From positions 62,001 to 126,000 of the forward strand of contig NZ_JAERRG010000024.1 in the NCBI RefSeq assembly GCF_016741935.1: a DNA stretch of 64,000 nucleotides, read 5' to 3'. Positions 52,885-61,819 of the stretch are shown piece after piece. The position numbers were made by a program, and so were the translations under genes. The DNA is from Streptomyces endocoffeicus (lineage in GTDB: Bacteria; Actinomycetota; Actinomycetes; Streptomycetales; Streptomycetaceae). Under the pieces are notes generated by a model. The model was given only the letters and a program-made list of their open reading frames with translations. It did not search any database and was not told the DNA's origin. Within the stretch, counting starts at the first letter, position 1. Each line of letters opens with the position of its first letter.

Positions 52885-54822
52885 ATGTCACAGACCACTG
52901 TTCCTTATACCGCCGCCCTACGAGACCTGATGGAGTTGCTGGCCACGGACGCCTCCGCCGAACAGTTAACGGCGGTGGCCGCGCGCGCCCGCGCCGACGG
53001 CATCGACGACCACGAACTGAAAGAGATCGACCGGGCCGTCTCCACCGCCCTCGGGGTCCGGCAGGTGCTCCATCGCCAACGCCGCCGCGAAGCCGAACTC
53101 ACCGCGCTGTTCGACACCGCCGGCGACCTGGCCGCCCTGCGTGACCTCGACGCGGTACTGCACTCGATCGTGCGGCGCGCCAGAACCCTGTTGGGGACGG
53201 ACACCGCCTACCTCACCCTGGTGGACGAGGCCGCCCAGGACACCTTTATGCGGGTCACCGACGGCTCGGTCTCTCTCGCCTTTCAACAGCTCAGGCTCAA
53301 GCTGGGCGAGGGCCTGGGCGGGCTGGTGGCCCAGACCATGCGTCCCTACGCATCGCCGGACTACCGCAGAGACGAACGGTTCCAGCACACCCAGACCATC
53401 GACCATGGAGTCCTGGACGAAGGTCTCGTCGCCATTCTCGGCGTGCCGCTGCTCCTCGGCTCGGGCCCGGCCGGCGATCACCATGTCATCGGTGTTCTGT
53501 TCGCGGCCGACCGCGGCCCCCGCGGCTTCTCCCCGGACGAGGTGGCCCTGCTCAGCTCGCTCGCCGCGCACGCCGCCATCGCGATCGACACCGCCAGGGC
53601 GCTCGCCGATGCCAAGAACGCCGCGGCGGAACTCACCGAGGCCAACGCCGTCATCCAGGAACACGCGGCATCCACGCAGCGCGCCGCGGAAGCGCATGAC
53701 CGGCTGACCGACCTCGTGCTGCGCGGTTCGGAGGTATCCGAAGTGGCCGCCGCGGTGGCTGAGTTCCTCGGCGGCCGGCTGACCATCTTCGACCCGCGCG
53801 GCGACGTGCTGGCCCAAGCGGGCGGCGAAGCGGGAGACGGTCCGCCGGATCCCGACGCACTTCTGAGAGCCGTCACCCGTGCCCGCGCCGAGGGCCGCTC
53901 GGTCCGCGACGGCGAGTGCTGGTACTGCGCCGTCCTGGCCGGGCAGGAGCTGCTGGGGAGCCTCGCCTTCCGCGGGCGCCCGGACCTCGACGGCCCCGAC
54001 CGCCGGCTGTTCGAGCGCACTGGCACCATCACCGCGCTGCTCCTGCTGCTGCGTCGTACCGTCGTCGAAACCGAGAACCGCGTGCGCGGCGAACTGCTCA
54101 CCGACCTCTTGGAGGGAGCGGGCCGCGATCCCGCGCTCCTCGCCGAGCGCGGGCACCGGCTCGGTGTGGACCTGACCCGGCCGCACCTGGTGCTGGTCGC
54201 CGAGCCCGAGACGCAGTCGGACGGCAGGCTGACTGCCTGGGCCCAGCAGTACCTCTTCGGCCGCGAGGGCCTGTGCTGCGAGTATGAGCAGCACGTGGTC
54301 ATGCTGGTCCCCGACGACGGAACAGTGCCCGGTCAGGCCGCCCGGGCCGCCGCCGAACAGCTCTCCCAAGGGCTCGGTACACCCGTCAGCGTGGTCGCCG
54401 CGGGACCGTGCCAGGGGCTGGCGGCCCTGCCCGGCTTCTACGCCGAGGGCCGCCGCTGTCTGGGCGCCATGCGTGTGCTGGGTCTCACCGGTGGTGGTGC
54501 CTGTGCCGCGGATCTGGGCTTCCTCGGTGTTCTCCTGGGCAAGGAACAGGACACCGGAAGCTTCGTCAACAGGGTCTTGGGCCCCGTCCTGGATTGGGAC
54601 GAACGCAGGGGAACCGAACTGGTCAGGACGCTTCAGGCGTATTTCGCCGTGAAGGGCAGCCACATTCGGGCCAAGGATCTGCTACATGTCCATGTCAACA
54701 CTGTGGTGCAGCGGATCGAGCGGATCGCCGCGCTCCTGGGGCAGGACTGGGAGCACCCGGAACGCGCGCTGGAGATCCAGCTGGCGCTGCGGATCCACCT
54801 TGTTTCCCAGGCCTGCCCGTAG
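52885..54822 (+). CDS. GAF-PucR/CdaR-type transcriptional regulator
   Basis: 645 residues. A GAF domain covers about 90-235 (LDAVLHSIVRRARTLLGTDT, then GVLFAADRGPRGFSPDE); a coiled stretch and middle regulatory region follow; the C-terminal PucR HTH (VRTLQAYFAVKGSHIRAKDL, LLHVHVNTVVQRIERI) is at about 590. Such proteins often regulate ketone, carboxylate or purine catabolism. It lies between the hydroxybutyrate dehydrogenase and the CoA-transferase genes, six bases from scoB (convergent), and is a candidate controller of both. Confidence 0.87.
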   Translation: MSQTTVPYTAALRDLMELLATDASAEQLTAVAARARADGIDDHELKEIDRAVSTALGVRQVLHRQRRREAELTALFDTAGDLAALRDLDAVLHSIVRRARTLLGTDTAYLTLVDEAAQDTFMRVTDGSVSLAFQQLRLKLGEGLGGLVAQTMRPYASPDYRRDERFQHTQTIDHGVLDEGLVAILGVPLLLGSGPAGDHHVIGVLFAADRGPRGFSPDEVALLSSLAAHAAIAIDTARALADAKNAAAELTEANAVIQEHAASTQRAAEAHDRLTDLVLRGSEVSEVAAAVAEFLGGRLTIFDPRGDVLAQAGGEAGDGPPDPDALLRAVTRARAEGRSVRDGECWYCAVLAGQELLGSLAFRGRPDLDGPDRRLFERTGTITALLLLLRRTVVETENRVRGELLTDLLEGAGRDPALLAERGHRLGVDLTRPHLVLVAEPETQSDGRLTAWAQQYLFGREGLCCEYEQHVVMLVPDDGTVPGQAARAAAEQLSQGLGTPVSVVAAGPCQGLAALPGFYAEGRRCLGAMRVLGLTGGGACAADLGFLGVLLGKEQDTGSFVNRVLGPVLDWDERRGTELVRTLQAYFAVKGSHIRAKDLLHVHVNTVVQRIERIAALLGQDWEHPERALEIQLALRIHLVSQACP

Positions 54823-54828
54823 CGGTCC

Positions 54829-55494
54829 TCACTCCACGGAAACCCGGAGGGGCCCGATATCGGCCGGGACGCGCAGCTCGGGCTCGGTGACCGCCTGTAC
54901 GTCGTCCACGCTGACGCCGGGCGCGAGTTCGACCAGGGTGAGGCCCTCGACCGTCACGTCGATGACGGCGAGGTCCGTGATGACGCGGTTGACCACGCCG
55001 CGCCCCGTGGCGGGCAGGGCCAACTCGTCGACGATCTTCGGGGTGCCGTCCTTCGCGGTGTGCTCCATGACGACGATCAGGCGGCGGGCCCCGTGGACCA
55101 GGTCCATGGCCCCGCCCATCCCCTTGACCATCTTCCCGGGGATCATCCAGTTGGCCAGATCACCTCGGGCCGAGACCTGCATGGCGCCCAACACGGACAC
55201 GTCGATGCGCCCGGCGCGGATCATGCCGAAAGAGGAGGCGGAGTCGAAGCAAGCGGCGCCCTTCCGCAGCGTGACCGTCTCCTTGCCCGCGTTGATCAGG
55301 TCCGGATCCTCCGTGCCGTCCACCGGATAGGGGCCGACCCCCAGGACGCCGTTCTCGGAATGCAGCACGACGTGGATGTCGGCGGGGAGATGGCTGGGGA
55401 TGAGTGTGGGAAGGCCGATGCCCAGGTTGACGTACTGTCCGTCCCGCAGTTCACGGGCGGCGCGGGCGGCGAGTCGGTCGCGGTCGAGTGCCAT
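54829..55494 (-). CDS. scoB: 3-oxoacid CoA-transferase subunit B
   Basis: 221 residues. VNLGIGLPTLIP and the catalytic Glu in LHSENGVLGVGPYP are diagnostic of subunit B. With subunit A it moves CoA from succinyl-CoA to acetoacetate. It lies three bases after scoA on the same strand. Confidence 0.93.
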   Translation of the reverse strand: MALDRDRLAARAARELRDGQYVNLGIGLPTLIPSHLPADIHVVLHSENGVLGVGPYPVDGTEDPDLINAGKETVTLRKGAACFDSASSFGMIRAGRIDVSVLGAMQVSARGDLANWMIPGKMVKGMGGAMDLVHGARRLIVVMEHTAKDGTPKIVDELALPATGRGVVNRVITDLAVIDVTVEGLTLVELAPGVSVDDVQAVTEPELRVPADIGPLRVSVE

Positions 55495-55497
55495 GGA

Positions 55498-56259
55498 TCA
55501 TGCCTCCTGGGCGGCGGGTCGGACGGTGCGGCGCTCGATGCGCTTGTCGACGGGGTCCGCTGCGACGATCCGGTCGACGTACACGCCCGGGAGGTGTACG
55601 GCATCCGGGTCGAGCTCCCCCGCCTCCACGACGCGCTCGGCCTCCACCAAGGTGGTCCGGCCCGCCATCGCGCACAGCGGGTTGAAGTTCCGGGCGGCGC
55701 TGTGGAACACGCAATTGCCGTGCCGATCCGCGATCTCCGCACGCACCAGCGCGAAGTCGGCCGTGATGGACTCCTCCAGCAGGTACCTGCGGCCGCCGAA
55801 CTCCCTGACCTCCTTGGGCGGGGAGGCCACGGCCACGCTGCCGTCGGCGGCGTACAGCCACGGCAGGCCGCCCTCCTCGACCTGGGTGCCCACGCCTGCC
55901 GGGGTGAAGAAGGCGGGGATCCCGCTGCCGCCGGCACGCAGCCGCTCGGCCAGGGTGCCCTGTGGTGTGAGCTCCACCTCCAGCTCACCGGAGAGGTACT
56001 GCCGCGCGAACTCCTTGTTCTCGCCCACGTACGACGACGTCATCCGGGCGATCCGGCCGGCTCGCAGCAGCAGACCGAGACCCCAGTCGTCCACCCCGCA
56101 GTTGTTGGACACCACCCGCAGCCCCGCCGCCTCCGTCCGGGCCAGCGCGGCGATCAGCGTCGACGGGATCCCGCACAGACCGAAACCTCCGACGGCGAGA
56201 GTCGCCCCGCCCGGGATGTCGGCCACGGCGTCCGCGACCGAATCCACCACCTTGTCCAT
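55498..56259 (-). CDS. scoA: 3-oxoacid CoA-transferase subunit A
   Basis: 253 residues. GATLAVGGFGLCGIPSTLI is the glycine-rich N-terminal motif, with VVSNNCGVDDWGLGLLL and KEFARQYLSGELEVELTPQG as conserved blocks. It forms the heteromer with subunit B. First gene of the pair, divergent from the ABC importer genes. Confidence 0.93.
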   Translation of the reverse strand: MDKVVDSVADAVADIPGGATLAVGGFGLCGIPSTLIAALARTEAAGLRVVSNNCGVDDWGLGLLLRAGRIARMTSSYVGENKEFARQYLSGELEVELTPQGTLAERLRAGGSGIPAFFTPAGVGTQVEEGGLPWLYAADGSVAVASPPKEVREFGGRRYLLEESITADFALVRAEIADRHGNCVFHSAARNFNPLCAMAGRTTLVEAERVVEAGELDPDAVHLPGVYVDRIVAADPVDKRIERRTVRPAAQEA

Positions 56260-56705
56260 GTCGTCTCTCCGAGTTTCTCGGCCCAGGGCTCACCGGTCTC
56301 CTGACGGAGTGTCCGGCGACCCGGCCCGGGGGTCTGGTTCCCCTTACCTTTCACCGCGGGAGGGCCCCGCGGGTATGTAGTCCGCCACCATGGCCCTGAC
56401 GATCCGCATAGTGATCCGCGCTGCGCCGGTCGGCCCCGGGCCTCGTAGCGTCTGAGCAGCGGCCCCAACGGAGACCGGGCGGTCTCCGCCTTCGCGGCAC
56501 CGGTCGTTCCGGCCATGTGCGCCGGCCCCATGGCTGTGCCTCCAGGATCGGTGGTCGGCACCATGCCGTCCGTCGCGGGGCCCTCCTATCGTTCCGGCAA
56601 CCACTCACCGCCCTTCCGCCGTCGCGTATGCGGGTGGCGCTTTCCAGGAAGAGGGCGCCACCCTGCGGCGACGGGTGGGCGGCACACCGTCAGGAGCCGG
56701 TCATC
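56260..56705. other. Spacer between divergent scoA and the ABC importer genes
   Basis: 446 bases without a supported gene. It must hold both promoters. CCGCGGG-N5-CCCGCGG (56354-56372) is a perfect dyad and could be an operator. Confidence 0.45.
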
Positions 56706-57941
56706 ATGCGTTGCAGCGCCACGGACACCGTGCGAAGCAGATCTGTTCGCGCACTCACCCTGATCGCCGTCGGTGCCCTGGTCGCGGGCTGTTCCTCGGC
56801 CGGCACCGCCGGCACCGCGGCCGACGGCTCCGACGGCGAGACCGCTCCCGTGCGGGTGGGTCTGGTCTACTCCCGCAGCGGGCTGCTCGCCGCCTACGGC
56901 AAACAGTACGAGGAGGGCTTCAAGGCAGGCCTGGCCTACGCGACGCACGGGACGAACAAGGTCGGCGGCCACCCGATCGAGGTCACCGAGCAGGACGACG
57001 CGGGCGACCCGGCGAAGGCCGTGGCCGCGGCCAAAACCCTCGTCGGCAAGGGGTACAAGATCATCACCGGCACCACCGACTCCGGCGTGGCACTGCAGAT
57101 GGCGCCGCTGGCCGCCCAGAACAAGGTGCTCTACGTCAGCGGCCCCGCGGCCACCGACGCCGTCACGGGTGTCAACGCCTACACCTTCCGCTCCGGCCGG
57201 CAGTCCTACCAGGACATCCTCACCGCCGGGGCGATGCTCGGCGACGCCAAGGGCAAGAAGGTCACCGTGCTCGCCCAGAACTCCGCGTTCGGACAGGCCA
57301 ACGTGGCCGCGGTGAAGACCGTCCTCGGCGGGAAGGGCGCGAGAGTCGACTCCGTGCTGGCCCCGCCCAGCGCCACCGACCTCACCCCCTTCGCCCGCCA
57401 GGCCAAAGCCCGCAAGCCGGAACTGGTGTTCGTCGCCTGGGCCGGTGCCACCGCCCCCGCCCTGTGGACCGCGCTGAATCAGCAGGGCGTACTGGATTCG
57501 AGCAAGGTCGTCACCGGACTGGCCGGCACCGCCTCGTACCCGATCTTCGGCGCGGCAGGTTCCAAGGTCTCTTTCCTCGCCCACTACTTCCCGGGCGCCG
57601 GCGGCGGCAACCCGGTGGAGAAGGCGATGCTCAACAGCATCACCAAGGCCGGTGGCGCCCCCGACCTGTTCAGCCCCGACGGCTTCACCGCCGCCCAGAT
57701 GATCGTGCACGCGATCGAGTCCGGCAGCGCGACCGACACCACTGCCATGGTCAAGGCACTGGAAGGCTGGAGCTTCGACGGGCCCAAGGGCAAGGAGCGG
57801 ATCCGCGCCGCGGACCACGCCCTGCTGCAGCCGATGTTCAGGGCCAAGCTGAAGGGCACGGGCAGCGCCGCTGAACCAGAGCTGGTCGACCGCGTCCTGA
57901 TGGCAACGGTCGCTCCCCCGGTGAAGAAGGCGGCGGGCTGA
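56706..57941 (+). CDS. Branched-chain-type ABC importer substrate-binding lipoprotein (LivK-like)
   Basis: 411 residues. The signal ends in a lipobox, LVAGCSS. VRVGLVYSRSGLLAAYGKQY is the first strand/loop of LivK-type binding proteins, and VTEQDDAGDPAKAV and TVLAQNSAFGQAN follow. It heads a five-gene importer unit. The ligand may be a hydroxy acid such as 3-hydroxybutyrate, from context. Confidence 0.92.
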   Translation: MRCSATDTVRSRSVRALTLIAVGALVAGCSSAGTAGTAADGSDGETAPVRVGLVYSRSGLLAAYGKQYEEGFKAGLAYATHGTNKVGGHPIEVTEQDDAGDPAKAVAAAKTLVGKGYKIITGTTDSGVALQMAPLAAQNKVLYVSGPAATDAVTGVNAYTFRSGRQSYQDILTAGAMLGDAKGKKVTVLAQNSAFGQANVAAVKTVLGGKGARVDSVLAPPSATDLTPFARQAKARKPELVFVAWAGATAPALWTALNQQGVLDSSKVVTGLAGTASYPIFGAAGSKVSFLAHYFPGAGGGNPVEKAMLNSITKAGGAPDLFSPDGFTAAQMIVHAIESGSATDTTAMVKALEGWSFDGPKGKERIRAADHALLQPMFRAKLKGTGSAAEPELVDRVLMATVAPPVKKAAG

Positions 57942-57945
57942 GCGG

Positions 57946-58755
57946 ATGACCTCCTCGGACATGACGCCGAGCGCCCCGGGGACCGCGGCTGCCGGGGAGC
58001 CCCGCAGCTCCCCGGCGCCGGTCCTCAGACTGCGCGGCATCGGCTGGACGGTCGGCGGCGCGACCATCGTCGACTCGGTCTCCCTCGACCTCCACGAAGG
58101 AGAGTTCCTGGCCTTCATCGGCCCCAACGGCGCGGGCAAGACCTCCCTGTTCAATCTGGTCAGCGGCATCACCCCCGTTTCCCGGGGCACGATCGAACTC
58201 GACGGCGCCGACGTCACGAACGAAGCCGCCTACGCACGGGCCCGGCGCGGTCTCGGACGTACCTTCCAGACCTCCAGCCTGTGGCCGGGCATGACGGTCG
58301 CCGACCATGTGCGGCTGGCCGCCCAGGCCGCCGACGGCGGCTCGTACCGGGTCTGGCGCCGCGCCGACCCGTACCCGGAGTCGGTCGCCAAGGTGCTGGC
58401 ACGCACCGAACTCGCGCACCGGGCGGACACCGTCGCCGACGCGCTCTCACACGGCGAGAAACGCAAGCTGGAACTCGCGGTGCTGCTCGTCGGCGAACCC
58501 CGGCTGATGCTGCTCGACGAGCCCATGGCGGGCGTGAGCGCCGAGGAAGTGCCCGCCCTCACCGAACTCATCCGCTCGCTGCACCGCGAGGAGGGCCGCA
58601 CCGTGCTCATGGTCGAGCATCACATGGACGTCCTGCTGGGCCTGGCCGACCGGCTCGCCGTGATGCACCACGGCACGCTGCTGGCCCTGGACAGCCCCCA
58701 GGTGGTGATGGCCGACCCGACCGTACAGCAGGCCTATCTCGGGGAGGAGTTGTGA
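57946..58755 (+). CDS. Branched-chain-type ABC importer ATPase (LivG-like)
   Basis: 269 residues: GPNGAGKTSLFNLVSG, LSHGEKRKLELAVLL, LMLLDEPMAGVS. The LivG-type insertion RRGLGRTFQTSSLWPGMTV is present. Stop overlaps the next start by GTGA. Confidence 0.94.
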   Translation: MTSSDMTPSAPGTAAAGEPRSSPAPVLRLRGIGWTVGGATIVDSVSLDLHEGEFLAFIGPNGAGKTSLFNLVSGITPVSRGTIELDGADVTNEAAYARARRGLGRTFQTSSLWPGMTVADHVRLAAQAADGGSYRVWRRADPYPESVAKVLARTELAHRADTVADALSHGEKRKLELAVLLVGEPRLMLLDEPMAGVSAEEVPALTELIRSLHREEGRTVLMVEHHMDVLLGLADRLAVMHHGTLLALDSPQVVMADPTVQQAYLGEEL

Positions 58756-59555
58756 GCACGAGCCCGGCGCCGCTGCTGACGGTGCGCGACCTGCGGGTCG
58801 TCATCGGGGACAGCCACATCCTGCACGGCGTCGACCTGGACGTCGCCGCCCGTGGCACCACCGCGCTCCTGGGCCGCAACGGCGCCGGCAAGACCACCAC
58901 CGTACGCGGGATCCTCGGCCTCGTACCGCGCACCGGCAGCGTGCTGCTGAGCGGCGAGGAGACGGTGCGACTGGCCACCCACTCCCTGGTCCGCCGTGGC
59001 ATCGGCTACGCCCCCGAGGACCGCGGCGTCTTCGCCACTCTCACCGTCGCCGAGAACCTGCGGCTCGCCGAGCGGCCCGGCGCCGGCCAACCGGCCTACG
59101 ATCTGGTACACGGACTCTTCCCCGAGCTCAGGCAGCGCGCCCGGCAGGCCGCCGGCACCCTCTCCGGCGGCCAGCAGCAGATGGTCGCCATCGCCCGCAC
59201 CCTGCTCAACGGCAACCGGCTGATCATCGCCGACGAGCCCACCAAGGGCCTGGCACCCAAGGTGGTCACCGAGGTCGCACAGGTGCTGGAGCGCGCCGCC
59301 GAGGCGGTGCCCGTCCTGCTGGTGGAGCAGAACCTCGCCGTGGTGCGCCGCCTCGCCCGGCACTGCGTCGTGCTCGCCGACGGCCGCACCGCGCACCGGG
59401 GCCCCGCCGCCGAACTGCTCGCGGACGCGGGCGCGGCTCACCGGCTGCTCGGTGTCGGACGGGCGGGCCACGACGGTGCCGGCCCCTCACCGGCCGGCGC
59501 GTCCGCCCGCCCCGCGGCCCACCCCGCCACCAGGACCGAAGAGGCAGAGGTCTGA
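58752..59555 (+). CDS. Branched-chain-type ABC importer ATPase (LivF-like)
   Basis: 267 residues: GRNGAGKTTTVRGILG, LSGGQQQMVAIARTL, LIIADEPTKGLAP. The IGYAPEDRGVFATLTV stretch is LivF-like. It has an Ala/Pro-rich C-terminal tail. GTG start overlapping livG-like stop. Confidence 0.93.
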   Translation: MSTSPAPLLTVRDLRVVIGDSHILHGVDLDVAARGTTALLGRNGAGKTTTVRGILGLVPRTGSVLLSGEETVRLATHSLVRRGIGYAPEDRGVFATLTVAENLRLAERPGAGQPAYDLVHGLFPELRQRARQAAGTLSGGQQQMVAIARTLLNGNRLIIADEPTKGLAPKVVTEVAQVLERAAEAVPVLLVEQNLAVVRRLARHCVVLADGRTAHRGPAAELLADAGAAHRLLGVGRAGHDGAGPSPAGASARPAAHPATRTEEAEV

Positions 59556-60442
59556 TGTCCACCGTAGTCCTGCTCACCCTCACCGGGCTCGGCCTGGGCG
59601 CACTGTACTTCCTGGTCGCCTCGGGCCTCTCGTTGATCTTCGGCCTGATGGACGTGCTCAACTTCGCCCACGGGGCCCTGATGTCCATCGGCGCCTACGG
59701 CACCTGGTGGGCCGCCTCCGGCCACCTGCCCGGCGCCGGGCCCGGCGGCGCCGCTTTCGCCCTCGCGGTCGTCTTCGGCACCGCGGTCGGCACCGTCGCC
59801 GCGGTTCTGCTGGAACTCGCCGTCATCCGCCCGCTCTACGCCCGCCCCCGCGAGCAGATCCTGGCCACCGTCGGCGTGGGCCTGGCTGTTCCCGCGTTGC
59901 TCTCCGCGATCTGGGGCGCTGACGCCCGGCCCTTCCCCGGGCCCGCAGCACTGTCCGGCACCGCCGGCCTGCTGGGCGCCGAGGTGCCGTTCAACCGCCT
60001 GGTGCTGATCGCCGCCGCCCTCGTGGTACTGGCCGCTCTCAGGCTGTTCCTGAGCCGGACCCGGCACGGTCTGGTCGTCCGCGCGGGCGTGGAGGACCGG
60101 GCCATGGTCACCGCGCTCGGCATCGACGTGCGCAAAGCCTTCACCCTGGTCTTCGCCATCGGCGGAGCGGCCGCGGCCCTCGGCGGCGCGATCGGCGGTC
60201 TCTATTTCGGCTCGGTCGACCCCGAACAGGGCACCTCGCTGCTGATCTTCGCCTTCGTGGTCGTCGTCATGGGCGGCATGGGCTCGCTCGCCGGTGCCGC
60301 GCTGGCCTCGGTCGCCGTGGGCCTCGTCCAGCAGTTCGCCAACTACTACACCACCGCCGGACTCGGCGACCTCGCCGTCGTCGTCCTGCTCGCCGCCCTG
60401 CTGCTCGTCCGGCCGCGTGGGCTGACCGGGAGACTCGCATGA
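59555..60442 (+). CDS. Branched-chain-type ABC importer permease (LivH-like)
   Basis: 295 residues, about eight membrane helices. LGLGALYFLVASGLSLIFGL, then MDVLNFAHGALMSIGAY, is the LivH start; VRAGVEDRAMVTALGIDVRK is the coupling loop. It overlaps both neighbours by a few bases. Confidence 0.93.
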   Translation: MSTVVLLTLTGLGLGALYFLVASGLSLIFGLMDVLNFAHGALMSIGAYGTWWAASGHLPGAGPGGAAFALAVVFGTAVGTVAAVLLELAVIRPLYARPREQILATVGVGLAVPALLSAIWGADARPFPGPAALSGTAGLLGAEVPFNRLVLIAAALVVLAALRLFLSRTRHGLVVRAGVEDRAMVTALGIDVRKAFTLVFAIGGAAAALGGAIGGLYFGSVDPEQGTSLLIFAFVVVVMGGMGSLAGAALASVAVGLVQQFANYYTTAGLGDLAVVVLLAALLLVRPRGLTGRLA

Positions 60443-61548
60443 CCACCGCCACCCGGCCGCGCGGTGAGACCCGCGCGGCGGACCAATCCCCCGCCACCCG
60501 CTCCGAAAGGTTCAGGCGAGCCGCCCGCTGGTGGCCGGCGCTGCCGCTGGTGGCCCTGTTCCTCGTCCCCTACAGCGCGCTGCCCCTGCCCGGCCTGCTG
60601 GACGGACCGATCGGCAGCCCCGGCAACCTCCAACTGCTGTCCCTGTGCCTGGTGTTCGGAGCCCTGGCCACCGGCTACGACCTGCTGCTCGGCCGCACCG
60701 GGCTGCTGTCGTTCGGCCACGCGCTCTACTTCGCCGCAGGTGCCTACGTCACCAACACCATCATGCTGGAGGCGGGGCTGCCCTTCGCCGTCTCCGCGCT
60801 GCTCGGCCTGCTCGCCGGGGTGGCGCTGTCCGCACTGCTGGGCGCGGTCAGCCTGCGGGTGACGGGCATCGGCTTCTCCATGGTGACCCTCGCCTTCGCG
60901 CAGGCCGCCTCGATCCTCGTGCAACGCGACCCGGGCGGCGTCACGGGTGGCGAGGAAGGCAGGGCCGCCCCCGCGGACAAGCTGCCCGCCGCGCTGGTCG
61001 GCATCGAAAACACCGCCAACCTGTACTGGGTCGCCCTGGCCTACCTCGTCGTCGTGCTGCTCATCGTGCGATGGGCGGTCCGCTCACCCACCGGCCGGGT
61101 CTGGGAGGGCATCAAGGAGAACGAGCGCCGGGTGGAGGTGCTGGGGCTGCGCCCCTACGGCTTCAAGCTGACCGCCTTCGTCCTGGCCGGCACCCTGGCC
61201 GCGCTCGGCGGCATCGTCCACCTGCTGCTGACCGGCGGCGCCACTCCGCAGACCACCACCTCCGACTTCACCCTCTCCCTGCTGGTGATGGTGGTACTGG
61301 GCGGCTCCGGCACCCGGTGGGGCCCCCTGGCCGGCGGCATCCTCTACACCTGGGCCGACCACCGGCTCGGCGACCTGTCGGGTTCCGGTGCTGTCACCGG
61401 GTTGCCCGCCGTGCTGCGAGTGCCACTGTCGCAGCCGCTGTTCCTGCTCGGCGCGCTGTTCGTCGCGGTGATATACCTGCTGCCCGGCGGCCTGGTCCGG
61501 CTGCCGGCTCGGCTGCGCGCGGCGCGCGCCGTCGTGGTCGAGTCGTGA
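60439..61548 (+). CDS. Branched-chain-type ABC importer permease (LivM-like)
   Basis: 369 residues, about ten membrane helices. LLLGRTGLLSFGHALYFAAG is the LivM signature, and IKENERRVEVLGLRPYGFKL the coupling loop. Last of the five importer genes; the PHB depolymerase follows 271 bases later. Confidence 0.93.
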   Translation: MTTATRPRGETRAADQSPATRSERFRRAARWWPALPLVALFLVPYSALPLPGLLDGPIGSPGNLQLLSLCLVFGALATGYDLLLGRTGLLSFGHALYFAAGAYVTNTIMLEAGLPFAVSALLGLLAGVALSALLGAVSLRVTGIGFSMVTLAFAQAASILVQRDPGGVTGGEEGRAAPADKLPAALVGIENTANLYWVALAYLVVVLLIVRWAVRSPTGRVWEGIKENERRVEVLGLRPYGFKLTAFVLAGTLAALGGIVHLLLTGGATPQTTTSDFTLSLLVMVVLGGSGTRWGPLAGGILYTWADHRLGDLSGSGAVTGLPAVLRVPLSQPLFLLGALFVAVIYLLPGGLVRLPARLRAARAVVVES

Positions 61549-61819
61549 CGACTGGGCCGCCCTGGTGTCATGGCCGCACCACCCACACCATGTGTACACG
61601 AGCCACGTCGGCCGCCGATTTCCTGGCCGCCCCTCCCATGTCGCGGTCGGTCGCCCGGTCGTACGGTCCGCTTACAGCAAGCCGGTATGTCAGCCTGCCG
61701 GTGCGTCAGCGCCACGCACCGGCCGACGGGACCGGCCCGGCCGGTCCCGTGAAGTGGCATGGCAGGGCGCCGTGCGGCGTCCGCACTCCCTCCACTCCCC
61801 CACTCCATGGAGCTGCCCC